DNA of 64,000 bases. Origin: Neisseria subflava (GTDB lineage Bacteria > Pseudomonadota > Gammaproteobacteria > Burkholderiales > Neisseriaceae). The stretch spans positions 1,302,001-1,366,000 of the forward strand of contig NZ_CP073115.1 of the NCBI RefSeq assembly GCF_024205705.1, read 5' to 3'. The position numbers and the translations under genes were made by a program. Position 1 is the stretch's first letter. Every line of letters starts with the position of its first letter. The notes below the pieces were generated by a model. The model was not told where the DNA came from and did no database searches. It saw only the letters and a list, made by a program, of their open reading frames with translations. Below are positions 26,382 to 35,421 of this stretch, one piece after another.

Positions 26382-26975
26382 ATGTTTGGAAAAATCGTCC
26401 TTGCCAGTGGCAACGCAGGCAAACTCAAAGAATTTTCCCGCCTCTTTGCCGACTTAAACATCGAAATCCTGCCACAATCACAGTTCAATACGCCCGAATG
26501 TCCCGAGCCGTACCATACCTTTGTTGAAAATGCCCTGGCTAAAGCACGTCATGCCGCCAAATACAGCGGCTTACCAGCACTTGCCGACGACTCCGGCATC
26601 TGTACCAACGCCTTAAACGGCGCACCCGGCATTTTCTCCGCTCGTTATGCAGGCGAAAACCCCAAATCCGATGCTGCAAACAACGCCAAACTTTCTGCCG
26701 ATCTTGCCGATAAAGACGACAAAAGCTGCTACTACGTCTGCGTCCTTGTCCTCGTCCGCCACGAAAATGACCCGCAGCCCATCATTGCAGAAGGCATCTG
26801 GCGTGGACAATGGCAGGCAGAAGCAGCCGGCACAAACGGCTTCGGCTACGATCCACATTTCTATCTGGCCGAACACGGTTGCACCGCCGCCGAGCTTAAT
26901 CCTGAAATCAAAAATGCCGAAAGCCACCGCGCCCAAGCATTGCGTGAATTGTTAAGAAAAATCGAGTCCTTATAA
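26382..26975 (+). CDS. rdgB: XTP/dITP diphosphatase
   Basis: RdgB hydrolyses non-canonical purine triphosphates (dITP, XTP) and keeps deaminated bases out of DNA. The HAM1-family N-terminus LASGNAGKLKEF, the active-site DDSGI, NGAPGIFSARYAG and the substrate loop GFGYDPHFY are present in 197 residues. It sits in a run with small membrane and thioredoxin-fold genes and hemW. rdgB-hemW proximity is common in proteobacteria. Confidence 0.96.
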   Translation: MFGKIVLASGNAGKLKEFSRLFADLNIEILPQSQFNTPECPEPYHTFVENALAKARHAAKYSGLPALADDSGICTNALNGAPGIFSARYAGENPKSDAANNAKLSADLADKDDKSCYYVCVLVLVRHENDPQPIIAEGIWRGQWQAEAAGTNGFGYDPHFYLAEHGCTAAELNPEIKNAESHRAQALRELLRKIESL

Positions 26976-27050
26976 ATCAATAATAGGCCGTCTGAAAACC
27001 TGAAACGTTTTTTTAGATGTTCCAAATCCAATAAATAATAAAAGAAATCC

Positions 27051-27560
27051 ATGTCCCCTAAGCAAATCTTGATTGTCGCCATCCGCTTGGTCGTTTTAAT
27101 CGGTATCGTACAAACGCTTGGCAGCATCGCGACCATATTCGTACAGACAGAAAGCATGTATGACAGTAAACAAATCTCATCCGTACTGATGCTCTACGGC
27201 TTGTATTTAATTGCATGGCTGCTGCTATGGTGTTTCCCTGCCGCCATTACCAACCGCCTGTTGCCCGAACATCTGCAAACCGTACAGGAAGCCCCAAAAC
27301 ACCCTGCACCATGGCTGACGACCGGTATTGTATTAATAGGCATATATACTGTTTTCCAAGCTATCCCCGACCTAATTTACCAGTTCTCTCTCTATCTTTT
27401 TGTACAGTCTATTGCTATCGACACACATACATCCGTTTGGGCGGATCTCGGCGCACAAAACCAAGCCGGTATACTTGCCAACATCGCGCAGCTTTTTATC
27501 GGCATTTTCCTGCTATTCGGTGCACCCAAACTCTCATCTTGGATGCGCAAAAGACTTTAA
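27051..27560 (+). CDS. Membrane protein of unknown function
   Basis: A 169-residue protein with four hydrophobic segments (about 5-27, 45-68, 88-112, 142-160). No motif is recognised. It lies 75 bp after rdgB, past a single DUS, and a DUS pair follows it. Confidence 0.75.
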   Translation: MSPKQILIVAIRLVVLIGIVQTLGSIATIFVQTESMYDSKQISSVLMLYGLYLIAWLLLWCFPAAITNRLLPEHLQTVQEAPKHPAPWLTTGIVLIGIYTVFQAIPDLIYQFSLYLFVQSIAIDTHTSVWADLGAQNQAGILANIAQLFIGIFLLFGAPKLSSWMRKRL

Positions 27561-27576
27561 CTACATAAAAACAACA

Positions 27577-27602
27577 GACCGTCTGAAACCTTCAGACGGC
27601 CT
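27577..27602 (+). terminator. DUS-pair terminator
   Basis: Inverted DUS with almost no loop, after the 169-residue membrane protein gene. Confidence 0.75.
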
Positions 27603-27619
27603 ACCTCACATTCATTCCC

Positions 27620-27982
27620 ATGCCCAAGCCCACACCTGAAGAATTAGCAGCCTTTGCAAAACACGTTGCTGCCTTTATCCCGACTACGCCTGACGAACTT
27701 CTTCAACTCATTGACAGTCAAGAAGCTGCTATCGTCTTTTTAGGCAAACCAAGCTGTTCATACTGTCGCCGTTTTGTTGCAAAACTGCTTACCGTTTCCT
27801 TAAACAAGCAGCTTACCATCCGCTTTACAGACAGCAGCAACAAAGCGGCTTTGAAAGATTTTCGTGAACAACACGGCATCAAAACTGTTCCCGCATTACT
27901 CAACATCTCACAAGGCAAAATAAAATTTGTCTGCAATTCCAAATTATCAGAAGAAGAAATTGAAGCTTTTTTGAGCGCTTAG
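27620..27982 (+). CDS. Thioredoxin-fold protein
   Basis: A 120-residue cytosolic protein with the redox motif CSYC (near residue 52, after FLGKPS) and a cis-proline loop TVPALL (near 93) in the right order for a thioredoxin fold. An extra N-terminal helix of about 35 residues precedes it. CSYC differs from thioredoxin CGPC and is closer to a bacteriocin-accessory or glutaredoxin-type site. Partner unknown. Confidence 0.8.
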   Translation: MPKPTPEELAAFAKHVAAFIPTTPDELLQLIDSQEAAIVFLGKPSCSYCRRFVAKLLTVSLNKQLTIRFTDSSNKAALKDFREQHGIKTVPALLNISQGKIKFVCNSKLSEEEIEAFLSA

Positions 27983-28078
27983 ACTACACAAATTTCCTAC
28001 TAATTACTTTCCCGGCCGACATTTCAGTTAAAATAAGGCCCTAAAAATTTCAGACGGCCTCGAGCCTCAACACATATC

Positions 28079-29254
28079 ATGACCCAAATCACCTTCCAAC
28101 GCCCCGGCCAGCTAACCGCCCTGCCCCCTTTATCACTCTATATCCATATTCCTTGGTGCATCAAAAAGTGCCCGTATTGCGACTTCAATTCCCACAGCCT
28201 GAAAAACGGCCTGCCGGAAGAAGCCTATATCGATGCCCTATTAACCGACTTGCAGCTTGAGTTGCCCAATATTTGGGGCAGACCTGTAGAAACTATATTC
28301 TTCGGCGGCGGTACCCCCAGCCTGTTTCAAGCGAAATCGATTGACCGTTTGTTAAGCGGCGTGCGCTCGCTGTTGCGCTTGCAACCCGAAGCGGAAATTA
28401 CTTTGGAAGCCAATCCGGGCACATTTGAAATTGAGAAGTTTCAAGGATTTAAAGACGCAGGCATTACACGTCTGTCTATCGGCGTACAAAGTTTTAACGA
28501 CGATATGCTTGCTCGATTGGGACGCGTTCACAATGGCAAAGAAGCCCTGACAGCCATTGATACTGCCTTGAAATTATTTGAAAAAGTCAATATCGATTTG
28601 ATGTATGCCCTGCCAAACCAAACGGTTCAGACAGCCTTAAACGATGTGCAAACCGCTATTGCAACAGGCGTATCGCATATCAGCGCATATCATCTGACCA
28701 TGGAGCCGAACACGCCTTTCGGTCATACGCCGCCAAAAGGTTTGCCGCAAGATGAAGCAGCATTGGATATTGAAGATGCCGTACACGGCGAATTGGAAGG
28801 CGCAGGCTTTATCCACTACGAAACATCGGCTTTTGCAAAACCTGCCATGCAGTGCCGCCATAATTTGAACTATTGGCAGTTCGGCGATTACTTAGGGATA
28901 GGCGCGGGTGCGCACGGCAAAATCTCCTATCCCGACCATATCGAACGCACCGTCCGCCGCCGTCATCCCAACGACTATCTTGCCGCCATGCAGAGCAATC
29001 CGCATGAAGCAGTCGAACGCAAAACTGTTGCTGCCGAAGACCTTCCATTTGAATTCATGATGAACGCCCTACGCCTGACCGACGGCGTACCTGCCGCAAT
29101 GCTGCAAGAACGTACCGGTGTACCCACTGCAAAAATCATGGCACAAATCGAAACCGCCAGACAAAAAGGCCTGCTTGAATCAGACCCGACCGTGTTCCAC
29201 CCGACAGAGCAAGGCCGTTTGTTCTTAAACGATTTGTTACAGTGTTTTTTATAA
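28079..29254 (+). CDS. hemW: Haem chaperone HemW (radical SAM)
   Basis: HemW belongs to the coproporphyrinogen dehydrogenase-like radical SAM family, and E. coli HemW binds and delivers haem. The 391 residues begin with SLYIHIPWC then KKCPYCDFNSH, the CxxxCxxC cluster motif. FGGGTPS and EANPGT follow, and the HemW C-terminal domain contains CRHNLNYWQFGDYLGIGAGAHG. It lacks the extra residues needed for oxidase activity in HemN (inference from family). No strong SD is seen. Confidence 0.92.
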   Translation: MTQITFQRPGQLTALPPLSLYIHIPWCIKKCPYCDFNSHSLKNGLPEEAYIDALLTDLQLELPNIWGRPVETIFFGGGTPSLFQAKSIDRLLSGVRSLLRLQPEAEITLEANPGTFEIEKFQGFKDAGITRLSIGVQSFNDDMLARLGRVHNGKEALTAIDTALKLFEKVNIDLMYALPNQTVQTALNDVQTAIATGVSHISAYHLTMEPNTPFGHTPPKGLPQDEAALDIEDAVHGELEGAGFIHYETSAFAKPAMQCRHNLNYWQFGDYLGIGAGAHGKISYPDHIERTVRRRHPNDYLAAMQSNPHEAVERKTVAAEDLPFEFMMNALRLTDGVPAAMLQERTGVPTAKIMAQIETARQKGLLESDPTVFHPTEQGRLFLNDLLQCFL

Positions 29255-29288
29255 ATGCGGTTTTACAACAGCTAAAACATTTTTAGAT

Positions 29289-29317
29289 TTGCTTAATTTT
29301 CCACAAGAAAATACAAT
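29289..29317 (+). promoter_or_regulatory. Predicted nspA promoter
   Basis: TTGCTT and TACAAT with a 17-bp spacer. A small hairpin (TGGGA/TCCCA near 29329-29347) follows in the leader. Confidence 0.5.
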
Positions 29318-29389
29318 CAGAATAATTGTTGGGAATGAACAATCCCAGCGATTATCCACTACTTCTCATCCTACATTAAGGACAAAACC

Positions 29390-29944
29390 ATGAAAAAAGT
29401 TCTGGTAACACTGATTGCTCTTTCCCTGCCTACATTTGCATTGGCTGATGCAACCAAAGGTTTTTATGTTCAAGCTGATGCTGGTCATGCTACTGTAAAA
29501 CAAAAAGCTGATAATGCCAGTGGTTCGGTTAAAGGCTTTAGTCCACGCATTTCTGCCGGTTACGATTTCGGCGATTTCCGTGTTGCCGCTGACTATACCC
29601 ATTATAAGTCTGAAAAAATCAATACTGCCTCATTCGATGCTGAAGGTAAATACCACAGTGCCGGCGTTTCTGCTATTTATGACTTTGATCTGCAAGCTCC
29701 TGTAAAACCTTATGTAGGTGCTCGTGTGGCTATTAATCATGCTTCTGCAAAAGTCAAGACAGCTAATTCATATTATGAACGCAGTGATACTAAAACTGGT
29801 GTTGGAGCAATGGCTGGCGTAAGCTACGAAGTAACACCTAACGTTGCCTTGGATGCAGGCTATCGCTACAACTATTGGGGCAAAATGAATAGCATTAAGT
29901 TCCATACTCACGAAGTATCTGCCGGCGTACGCGTAACATTCTAA
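29390..29944 (+). CDS. nspA: Outer membrane protein NspA
   Basis: A 184-residue precursor with an 18- to 19-residue signal peptide ending ALA. It is an eight-stranded beta-barrel of the Opa/NspA family ending in a terminal aromatic (RVTF), the signal for BAM-mediated insertion. GFYVQADA, GFSPRISAGY, SAIYDFD, PVKPYVGAR and ALDAGYRYNYWGK follow the meningococcal NspA pattern, while the surface loops differ. Meningococcal NspA binds human factor H. Whether this homolog does is unknown. Confidence 0.92.
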   Translation: MKKVLVTLIALSLPTFALADATKGFYVQADAGHATVKQKADNASGSVKGFSPRISAGYDFGDFRVAADYTHYKSEKINTASFDAEGKYHSAGVSAIYDFDLQAPVKPYVGARVAINHASAKVKTANSYYERSDTKTGVGAMAGVSYEVTPNVALDAGYRYNYWGKMNSIKFHTHEVSAGVRVTF

Positions 29945-29985
29945 TTCTTGGCATGAAGCAATCATTGCTTCAAATATCAAGTAAC

Positions 29986-30029
29986 AAAAGGCCGTCTGAA
30001 ACCTATTTCTCAGGATTTCAGACGGCCTT
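29986..30029. terminator. Bidirectional DUS-pair terminator
   Basis: Inverted DUS between the convergent nspA and VanZ-like genes. Confidence 0.82.
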
Positions 30030-30048
30030 TTAACTTCTTTAAATATAT

Positions 30049-30417
30049 CTAACTTTTCGCTGTTTTTACTTTTGCTGCAAACCACAGCGCCGCAGCCGTA
30101 CCTGCCATATCAGCAATGCCGTCCGCGATCGAACCTTGGCGCGTAGTAGTCAGAAGTGCCTGAGCCAGCTCGCTTCCTATGGCAAATAATAAAGCGGCAA
30201 ATAGAATGCCTTTATGGGGAATATCCCTATTGTCTTGAATAAATATTTTTGCACACAACCATGCCTGACCGAAAAACAGTCCGAAATGGCCGACTTTATC
30301 AAAATGGAGAAATGGTGGAGCGCTATTACCGCCCTCTTTGAAAAGCAAGGCATAAATGGCGGCGGCAAACCAGATCAAGGCAGCGGCAGTAAATTTGTTT
30401 AATGGCAAGGCTTTCAT
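30049..30417 (-). CDS. VanZ-like family membrane protein
   Basis: A 122-residue inner-membrane protein with about four hydrophobic segments. It shows the VanZ-like pattern: DKVGHFGLFFG after the first helix and GSELAQALL later. Biochemical role unknown in this family outside glycopeptide resistance clusters. Its start overlaps the upstream small gene by 4 bp (ATGA), so the two are translationally coupled. Confidence 0.82.
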   Translation of the reverse strand: MKALPLNKFTAAALIWFAAAIYALLFKEGGNSAPPFLHFDKVGHFGLFFGQAWLCAKIFIQDNRDIPHKGILFAALLFAIGSELAQALLTTTRQGSIADGIADMAGTAAALWFAAKVKTAKS

Positions 30418-30623
30418 TTGTCAGCCTCTTCATCCAACCATGTTTGGCAGATATCTGCCAAGCGGAAAAATTTTCCACCCCGCGCCTTCAAAATATCACG
30501 CCATTGTGCCACTTCTTCTGCATCCGGGGCATCTTCAATACTACATTCGTAAAGACAAAAGTCTAATGTTTCGCCAACAATGCCTGGGGCTTCGGTCTGC
30601 ATAAGGCTGGTCAGTTCGTTCAT
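30414..30623 (-). CDS. Small acidic protein of unknown function
   Basis: A 69-residue soluble acidic protein with two cysteines (DFCLYECS) and a C-terminal ADICQTWLDEE segment. It overlaps the VanZ-like gene by 4 bp. I do not recognise a family. Confidence 0.65.
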   Translation of the reverse strand: MNELTSLMQTEAPGIVGETLDFCLYECSIEDAPDAEEVAQWRDILKARGGKFFRLADICQTWLDEEADK

Positions 30624-30725
30624 ATTTACTGTTTCTTTGATTCGTTTATCACTAGTCAGACGCGCTGCCTGTTTTCAGGCCGTCTGAACATGATGTGCAA
30701 GGCTACCCGTTTGATTCGGGTACGC

Positions 30726-31304
30726 TTACTTACTGTGCAAAAAACGCGTTGCCTCTTCCCATTCGCCATTCAACACGGCCGGCAATCCTTGCAGGGATTT
30801 GGCGATGGAGTCATCAATTTGCTGTCTGTGTTCCGCCGACGGTTTATTCAGCACATAACCGACAACCAGATTACGGTCGCCAGGGTGATCAATGCCCAAG
30901 CGCAGGCGGTAGAAATTAGGCGTACCCAAACGAGCCTGGATGTCTTTGAGGCCGTTGTGTCCGCCGTTGCCGCCGCCAAGTTTGAATTTGATACGGCCGC
31001 ATGGAATATCCAGCTCGTCATGGATCACCAAGATTTCCTCCGGCTTGATTTTGTAAAACTGAGCCAAAGCGGCAACGGCCTGACCGGAGCGGTTCATAAA
31101 GGTCATGGGTTTGAGCAGCCAAACATCACCATCAGGCGTAGTGGCGCGTGCTACTTCGCCGTAAAATTTCTTTTCGTCTTTAAAATTAACTTTCCATTTC
31201 CACGCCAGTTCGTCCAACAACCAAAAGCCGACATTATGGCGCGTTTGTTCGTATTCTTGGCCTGGATTGCCCAAACCGACGATTAATTTAATTTTCAAGC
31301 TCAT
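30726..31304 (-). CDS. pth: Peptidyl-tRNA hydrolase
   Basis: Pth frees tRNAs from prematurely released peptidyl-tRNA. The 192-residue protein shows GLGNPGQEYEQTRHNVGF (catalytic His), MTFMNRSG, HDELD and GGGNGGHNGLKD, all in place. An AG-type DUS lies in the spacer after its stop codon. Confidence 0.97.
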   Translation of the reverse strand: MSLKIKLIVGLGNPGQEYEQTRHNVGFWLLDELAWKWKVNFKDEKKFYGEVARATTPDGDVWLLKPMTFMNRSGQAVAALAQFYKIKPEEILVIHDELDIPCGRIKFKLGGGNGGHNGLKDIQARLGTPNFYRLRLGIDHPGDRNLVVGYVLNKPSAEHRQQIDDSIAKSLQGLPAVLNGEWEEATRFLHSK

Positions 31305-31324
31305 TACTGTTCTTTCAGTTTGAC

Positions 31325-31354
31325 AGACCGTCTGAAAAAGTTTCAGACGGCCTT
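31325..31354 (-). terminator. DUS-pair terminator of ratA-rnfH
   Basis: Inverted DUS (one arm AGACCGTCTGAA) directly after the rnfH stop codon. Confidence 0.8.
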
Positions 31355-31358
31355 CGAT

Positions 31359-31631
31359 TTATTCTTGCCCAGCGCGTTTACGTCGCGCTTCTTTCGGATC
31401 AATCAACAATGGACGATAGACCTCAATCCGATCGCCATCGCGCAACACAGTCTCATCTTTCACGGCCTTGCCGAAAATACCCAAAGGCGCTTGCTGTAAA
31501 TCCAACTCTGGGAACTCCACCTCCAAACCGCTTTGCAGGGCAGCTTCGCGTACGGTTGTGCCTTCGGCAACGGTCATGCCCTTCAACACTTGCCTGTCGG
31601 CCAGTCCGTAAACAATTTCAATCTCAAGCAT
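31359..31631 (-). CDS. rnfH: RnfH family protein
   Basis: A 90-residue ubiquitin-like-fold protein (UPF0125). LEIEIVYGLADRQ begins it, with GIFGK and the C-terminal DGDRIEVYRPLLIDPKEARRKRA typical of the family. The start used (MLEIEIVYG) overlaps the ratA stop by 8 bp. ratA-rnfH is a widespread pair. Function unclear. Confidence 0.9.
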   Translation of the reverse strand: MLEIEIVYGLADRQVLKGMTVAEGTTVREAALQSGLEVEFPELDLQQAPLGIFGKAVKDETVLRDGDRIEVYRPLLIDPKEARRKRAGQE

Positions 31632-32055
31632 AGCGGCGGTCGGCCTCTTTAATAAAAGCATCTACCAGCGTACCGGCAAGATGGCCAAATACTGGGGAAA
31701 TCATGGCAGAGAGTACGGCATTGGAGAAATCGTATTCTAATCTGAATTCGACTTTGCACATATCATCGCCCAAGTCGATAAATTTCCAAGTGCCGCGCAG
31801 GGTTTTAAACGGCCCTTCGAGCAAATCCATACGGATTTCCTGCCCCGGGATATTGTGGTTGTGCGTCGCAAACGACTGTTTGACGCGCATATAGTCCATA
31901 AACAGGCGCGCTTTTAGTTCGTTGCCTTTGCGTTCGATGACTTCGGTCTTGCTGTACCACGGCAAAAATTTTGGATAGTCCTCAACTTTGTCCACCAGCT
32001 CAAACATTTCCTTAGCGCTATGCAGCACCAATACGTTTTTCTCGACTTTTTTCAT
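31624..32055 (-). CDS. ratA: RatA-like START/SRPBCC protein (type II toxin RatA family)
   Basis: A 143-residue START-fold protein. EMFELVDKVEDYPKFLPW, the F/LRGTW segment and the C-terminal LVDAFIKEADRRY are family features. E. coli RatA was reported to block 70S association, while yeast Coq10 relatives bind ubiquinone. The start at MKKVEKNV is preferred. The frame extends upstream to an ATG that lies inside a DUS. Paired with rnfH. Confidence 0.87.
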   Translation of the reverse strand: MKKVEKNVLVLHSAKEMFELVDKVEDYPKFLPWYSKTEVIERKGNELKARLFMDYMRVKQSFATHNHNIPGQEIRMDLLEGPFKTLRGTWKFIDLGDDMCKVEFRLEYDFSNAVLSAMISPVFGHLAGTLVDAFIKEADRRYA

Positions 32056-32144
32056 GTTGGTTGTAGACCTTGTTTTTGAATATTCGGGTTCAGACGGCAT
32101 GATTTAGAAAAATATCTGCCCTACTTTGGGACAAAATTCCTAAT

Positions 32145-34052
32145 TTAAACCGCTTCGCCATTTTGTTTCGCTTCCAGCCATTCCCAGCGTTCCAGCTTTT
32201 CCAAAAGCGACATCTCGATTTCTTCAGCCCTGCTTTGCAGTGCACCTGCTTTTTCGTAATCTTTGAAAATTTCAGGATCGGAAAGCTGGGTATTGATTTC
32301 AGCCTGCTCGGTTTCCAAAGCGGCGATTTCATCAGGCAGAGCGTCGAGTTCGCGCTGTTCTTTATAGGAAAGTTTGACCGTGCGGTTGGCTTTGGGTTTG
32401 ACTTTTTCAGGCTCGACAACCGCTTTGGGCGCAGAGGCCGTCTGAATTTTCTCTTCCCGCGATTTTGCGTCGATATAGTCCTGATAGCCGCCGATGTATT
32501 CTTTCAGACGGCCTTGTCCTTCGAAAACAATGCTTTGGGTAATCACATTATCCAAGAACATACGGTCATGCGAGACAAGGAATACCGTGCCTTGGTAATC
32601 TCGCAGCAAGTCTTCGAGCAGCTCTTGGGTGTCGATGTCCAAGTCGTTGGTCGGTTCATCCAAGACTAGGATATTGGCGGGGCGGGTGAAGAGTTTTGCC
32701 AGCAGAAGGCGGTTGCGTTCGCCGCCGGAGAGCGATGAAACGGGACTTTGCGCGCGGGCTGGATGGAACAGGAAATCTTCCAAATAGCTCATGACGTGTT
32801 TTTTCTTGCCGCCGACTTCAACGTAATCATTGCCCTGTCCGAGCGTATAAAACACGGTGTCGTTTTCATTCAAGGCGCTGCGGAACTGGTCAAAATAGGC
32901 AACCTCCTGTTTACTGCCGATGCGGATTCTGCCGTAGGTCGGCTGCAATTCGCCCAGAATCAGCTTGAGGAAGGTGGTTTTGCCGATACCGTTTGGGCCG
33001 ATTAAGCCGATTTTGTCACCGCGCTGCAAGATGGCGGAAAATTTGTCCATGATGACTTTGTCGCCGTAGGCAAACGAGGCGTGTTCCAGCTCGGCGATGA
33101 TTTTGCCGCTTTTCTCGCCGCTGTCGAGTTTGAAGTTGACCTGCCCTTGTACGTTTCGGCGTTCGGCACGCTGGTGACGTAGCTCTTCCAAACGGCGCAC
33201 ACGGCCTTCATTACGGGTACGGCGCGCTTCGATGCCTTTGCGTATCCATGCTTCTTCCTGCGCGTGAAATTTATCAAACAGGCGGTTATGTTCTGCCTCG
33301 ACTGCCAACTCTTGCGCTTTTTTCTCGCTATATTTGGAGAACGAGCCGGGATAGGAGCGCAGAATGCCGCGGTCTAGTTCGACGATGCGCGTGGCGATAT
33401 TGTCCAAAAAACGACGGTCGTGGGTAATCACAACCAAGCTGCCTTCAAACGCTTTGAGCAGGTTTTCCAGCCAGATAATCGCGTCGATATCCAAATGGTT
33501 GGTCGGTTCGTCCAGCAGCAATACGTCGGGCTTTTGCACCCAAGCCTGCGCCAAGGCGACGCGCTTTTTCTGACCGCCGGAAAGGTTGCCGATTTTTTCG
33601 TTTTCCGGCAAACCGAGTTCCCCCAAAGTCTGCTTGACTGCCGCATCCAGTTTCCAGCCGTCCTTCGCTTCGATTTCAAGTTGCAATTCGTTGAGCTCTT
33701 TCAACAAAGCCTCACTCGAACCATTTTCCAACTCATGGCTGACATGATGATAACGGCGCAATAAATCACGAATTTCGCCCAAACCTTCGGCAACGGTATT
33801 AAATACGGTTGCGTCCTTATCAAAAAAGGATTCCTGCGGTACATAAACGATTTTGAGGTTGTTTTGAACAATAATCTGTCCGTCATCGAGCTTTTGTACG
33901 CCTGCAAGGATTTTTAAAAACGAAGACTTACCCGCACCATTACGACCGATTAAACCGATTTTCTCGCCGCTGTCGAGTTGAAAAGAAGTTTTGTCGAGCA
34001 AGGCGACATGGCCGACGGCAAAAGAAGCATTTTCTACGGATAAGATATTCAT
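32145..34052 (-). CDS. uup: ABC-F ATPase Uup
   Basis: A 635-residue soluble ABC-F protein with two ATPase domains: Walker A GRNGAGKSS and GPNGIGKTT, signatures LSGGQKKR and LSGGERNR, and Walker B LLLDEPTNHLD and LVLDEPTNDLD. A C-terminal extension with a coiled coil (about 560-630) identifies Uup rather than EttA. ABC-F proteins act on the ribosome, and Uup has been linked to tandem-repeat deletion. A DUS lies within the coding region (near 32505). Confidence 0.92.
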   Translation of the reverse strand: MNILSVENASFAVGHVALLDKTSFQLDSGEKIGLIGRNGAGKSSFLKILAGVQKLDDGQIIVQNNLKIVYVPQESFFDKDATVFNTVAEGLGEIRDLLRRYHHVSHELENGSSEALLKELNELQLEIEAKDGWKLDAAVKQTLGELGLPENEKIGNLSGGQKKRVALAQAWVQKPDVLLLDEPTNHLDIDAIIWLENLLKAFEGSLVVITHDRRFLDNIATRIVELDRGILRSYPGSFSKYSEKKAQELAVEAEHNRLFDKFHAQEEAWIRKGIEARRTRNEGRVRRLEELRHQRAERRNVQGQVNFKLDSGEKSGKIIAELEHASFAYGDKVIMDKFSAILQRGDKIGLIGPNGIGKTTFLKLILGELQPTYGRIRIGSKQEVAYFDQFRSALNENDTVFYTLGQGNDYVEVGGKKKHVMSYLEDFLFHPARAQSPVSSLSGGERNRLLLAKLFTRPANILVLDEPTNDLDIDTQELLEDLLRDYQGTVFLVSHDRMFLDNVITQSIVFEGQGRLKEYIGGYQDYIDAKSREEKIQTASAPKAVVEPEKVKPKANRTVKLSYKEQRELDALPDEIAALETEQAEINTQLSDPEIFKDYEKAGALQSRAEEIEMSLLEKLERWEWLEAKQNGEAV

Positions 34053-34137
34053 GGGGAAACTTCAAAAAAGAAAAGGGGGACATTTTAACCGATTATCGGC
34101 AGATATTTGCCGACAATCATATGAAATTGAAAGTATC

Positions 34138-34169
34138 AGGCCGTCTGAAAGCAGTTTTCAGACGGCCTT
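34138..34169 (-). terminator. DUS-pair terminator of ruvB
   Basis: Inverted DUS with a short loop, 6 bp past the ruvB stop. Confidence 0.82.
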
Positions 34170-34174
34170 CATTA

Positions 34175-35205
34175 TTATTCTTGAACCTTTAAACCGAAAT
34201 GCAGATAGGCTCGTTCGGTTACTACACGTCCGCGCGGTGTACGTTGCAAAAAGCCCTGCTGAATCAGATATGGTTCAATCACATCTTCGATGGTATCGGT
34301 TGATTCGCCAATCGCAGCAGCCACGTTTTCCAAACCGACAGGGCCGCCGCTGAATTTGTGCAGAATTGCCTCAAGGAATTTTCTGTCCATCACATCCAAA
34401 CCCTGACCGTCCACATCCAGCATACTCAAAGCCGCATCGGCAATTTCCACATCAATCACGCCGTTGTTTTTTACATCGGCATAATCGCGTACACGTCGCA
34501 AAAGACGGTTAGCAATGCGCGGCGTACCACGGCTGCGCTTGGCCACTTCCATCGCACCCTCGTCGCCCATATCCAACTGCAATAGTTGAGCAGAACGGGC
34601 AACAATAGTTGCCAAATCTTTATTCTGATAAAACTCTAATCGGGATACGATACCGAAACGGTCGCGCAACGGATTGGTCAACATACCGGCACGGGTCGTC
34701 GCGCCAACCAATGTAAACGGCGGCAAATCGATTTTGACTGAACGCGCAGCCGGCCCCTCTCCTATCATGATGTCCAACTGATAATCCTCAAGCGCAGGAT
34801 AAAGGATTTCCTCAACCACGGGCTTAAACGGTGGATTTCATCGATAAACAGCACATCATGCGGCTCGAGGTTGGTCAACAAGGCTGCAAGGTCGCCGGCA
34901 CGTTCCAAAACCGGACCACTGGTTTGACGCAAATTAACGCCCAATTCTTTGGCAATAATGTGCGCCAAAGTAGTTTTGCCCAAACCCGGAGGGCCAAACA
35001 GCAAAGTGTGGTCAAGCGCTTCGCCACGTTTTTTCGCCGCCTGAATAAAAATGGCCAACTGCTCTTTTGCTTTATCCTGCCCGATATAGTCGTCTAAAGT
35101 TTTCGGACGTAAAGCGCGTTCAAGCAATTCTTCCTGAGCGGAAATATTTTGAGCAGTGATAATGCGCTGAGGTTGTGCAGAAGTAAGATTATCGGTTTGT
35201 AACAT
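34175..35205 (-). CDS. ruvB: Holliday junction helicase RuvB, with one frameshift
   Basis: RuvB is the hexameric motor of branch migration. Walker A FGPPGLGKTT, Walker B LFIDEIHRL and sensor GATTRAG are visible, and the winged-helix C-terminus ends the protein. The frame breaks after EIHRLSP, at three G on the plus strand (34820-34822). A fourth restores the join SPVVEEILYPALEDY and gives 343 residues, normal for RuvB. As given, the first piece ends after 146 residues, without the sensor and C-terminal domains. Probably an assembly error. Confidence 0.92.
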
Positions 35206-35375
35206 AATGTTTCTAAATTCTAAGACCGTTCCCGACCCGTTGTTTCAGACGGCCCGAACAATCAGACAAAGCGGTTAAATTATGATTTTGACCATTATAC
35301 CTGATAAGGCCGAACCGCTTTCCCCTCAAATCTAAATCACACAAAAATTTTCGTTTTCAGACGGCCAAAGCAACG

Positions 35376-35381
35376 TATAAT
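35376..35381 (+). promoter_or_regulatory. -10 box of the cmk promoter
   Basis: Consensus TATAAT 40 bp ahead of cmk. The -35 (TTTTCA, 16-bp spacer, overlapping a DUS) is weak. Confidence 0.5.
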
Positions 35382-35421
35382 AAACGGTTAATTCAAATAC
35401 CTATCGCATTCAGGAGAACAC

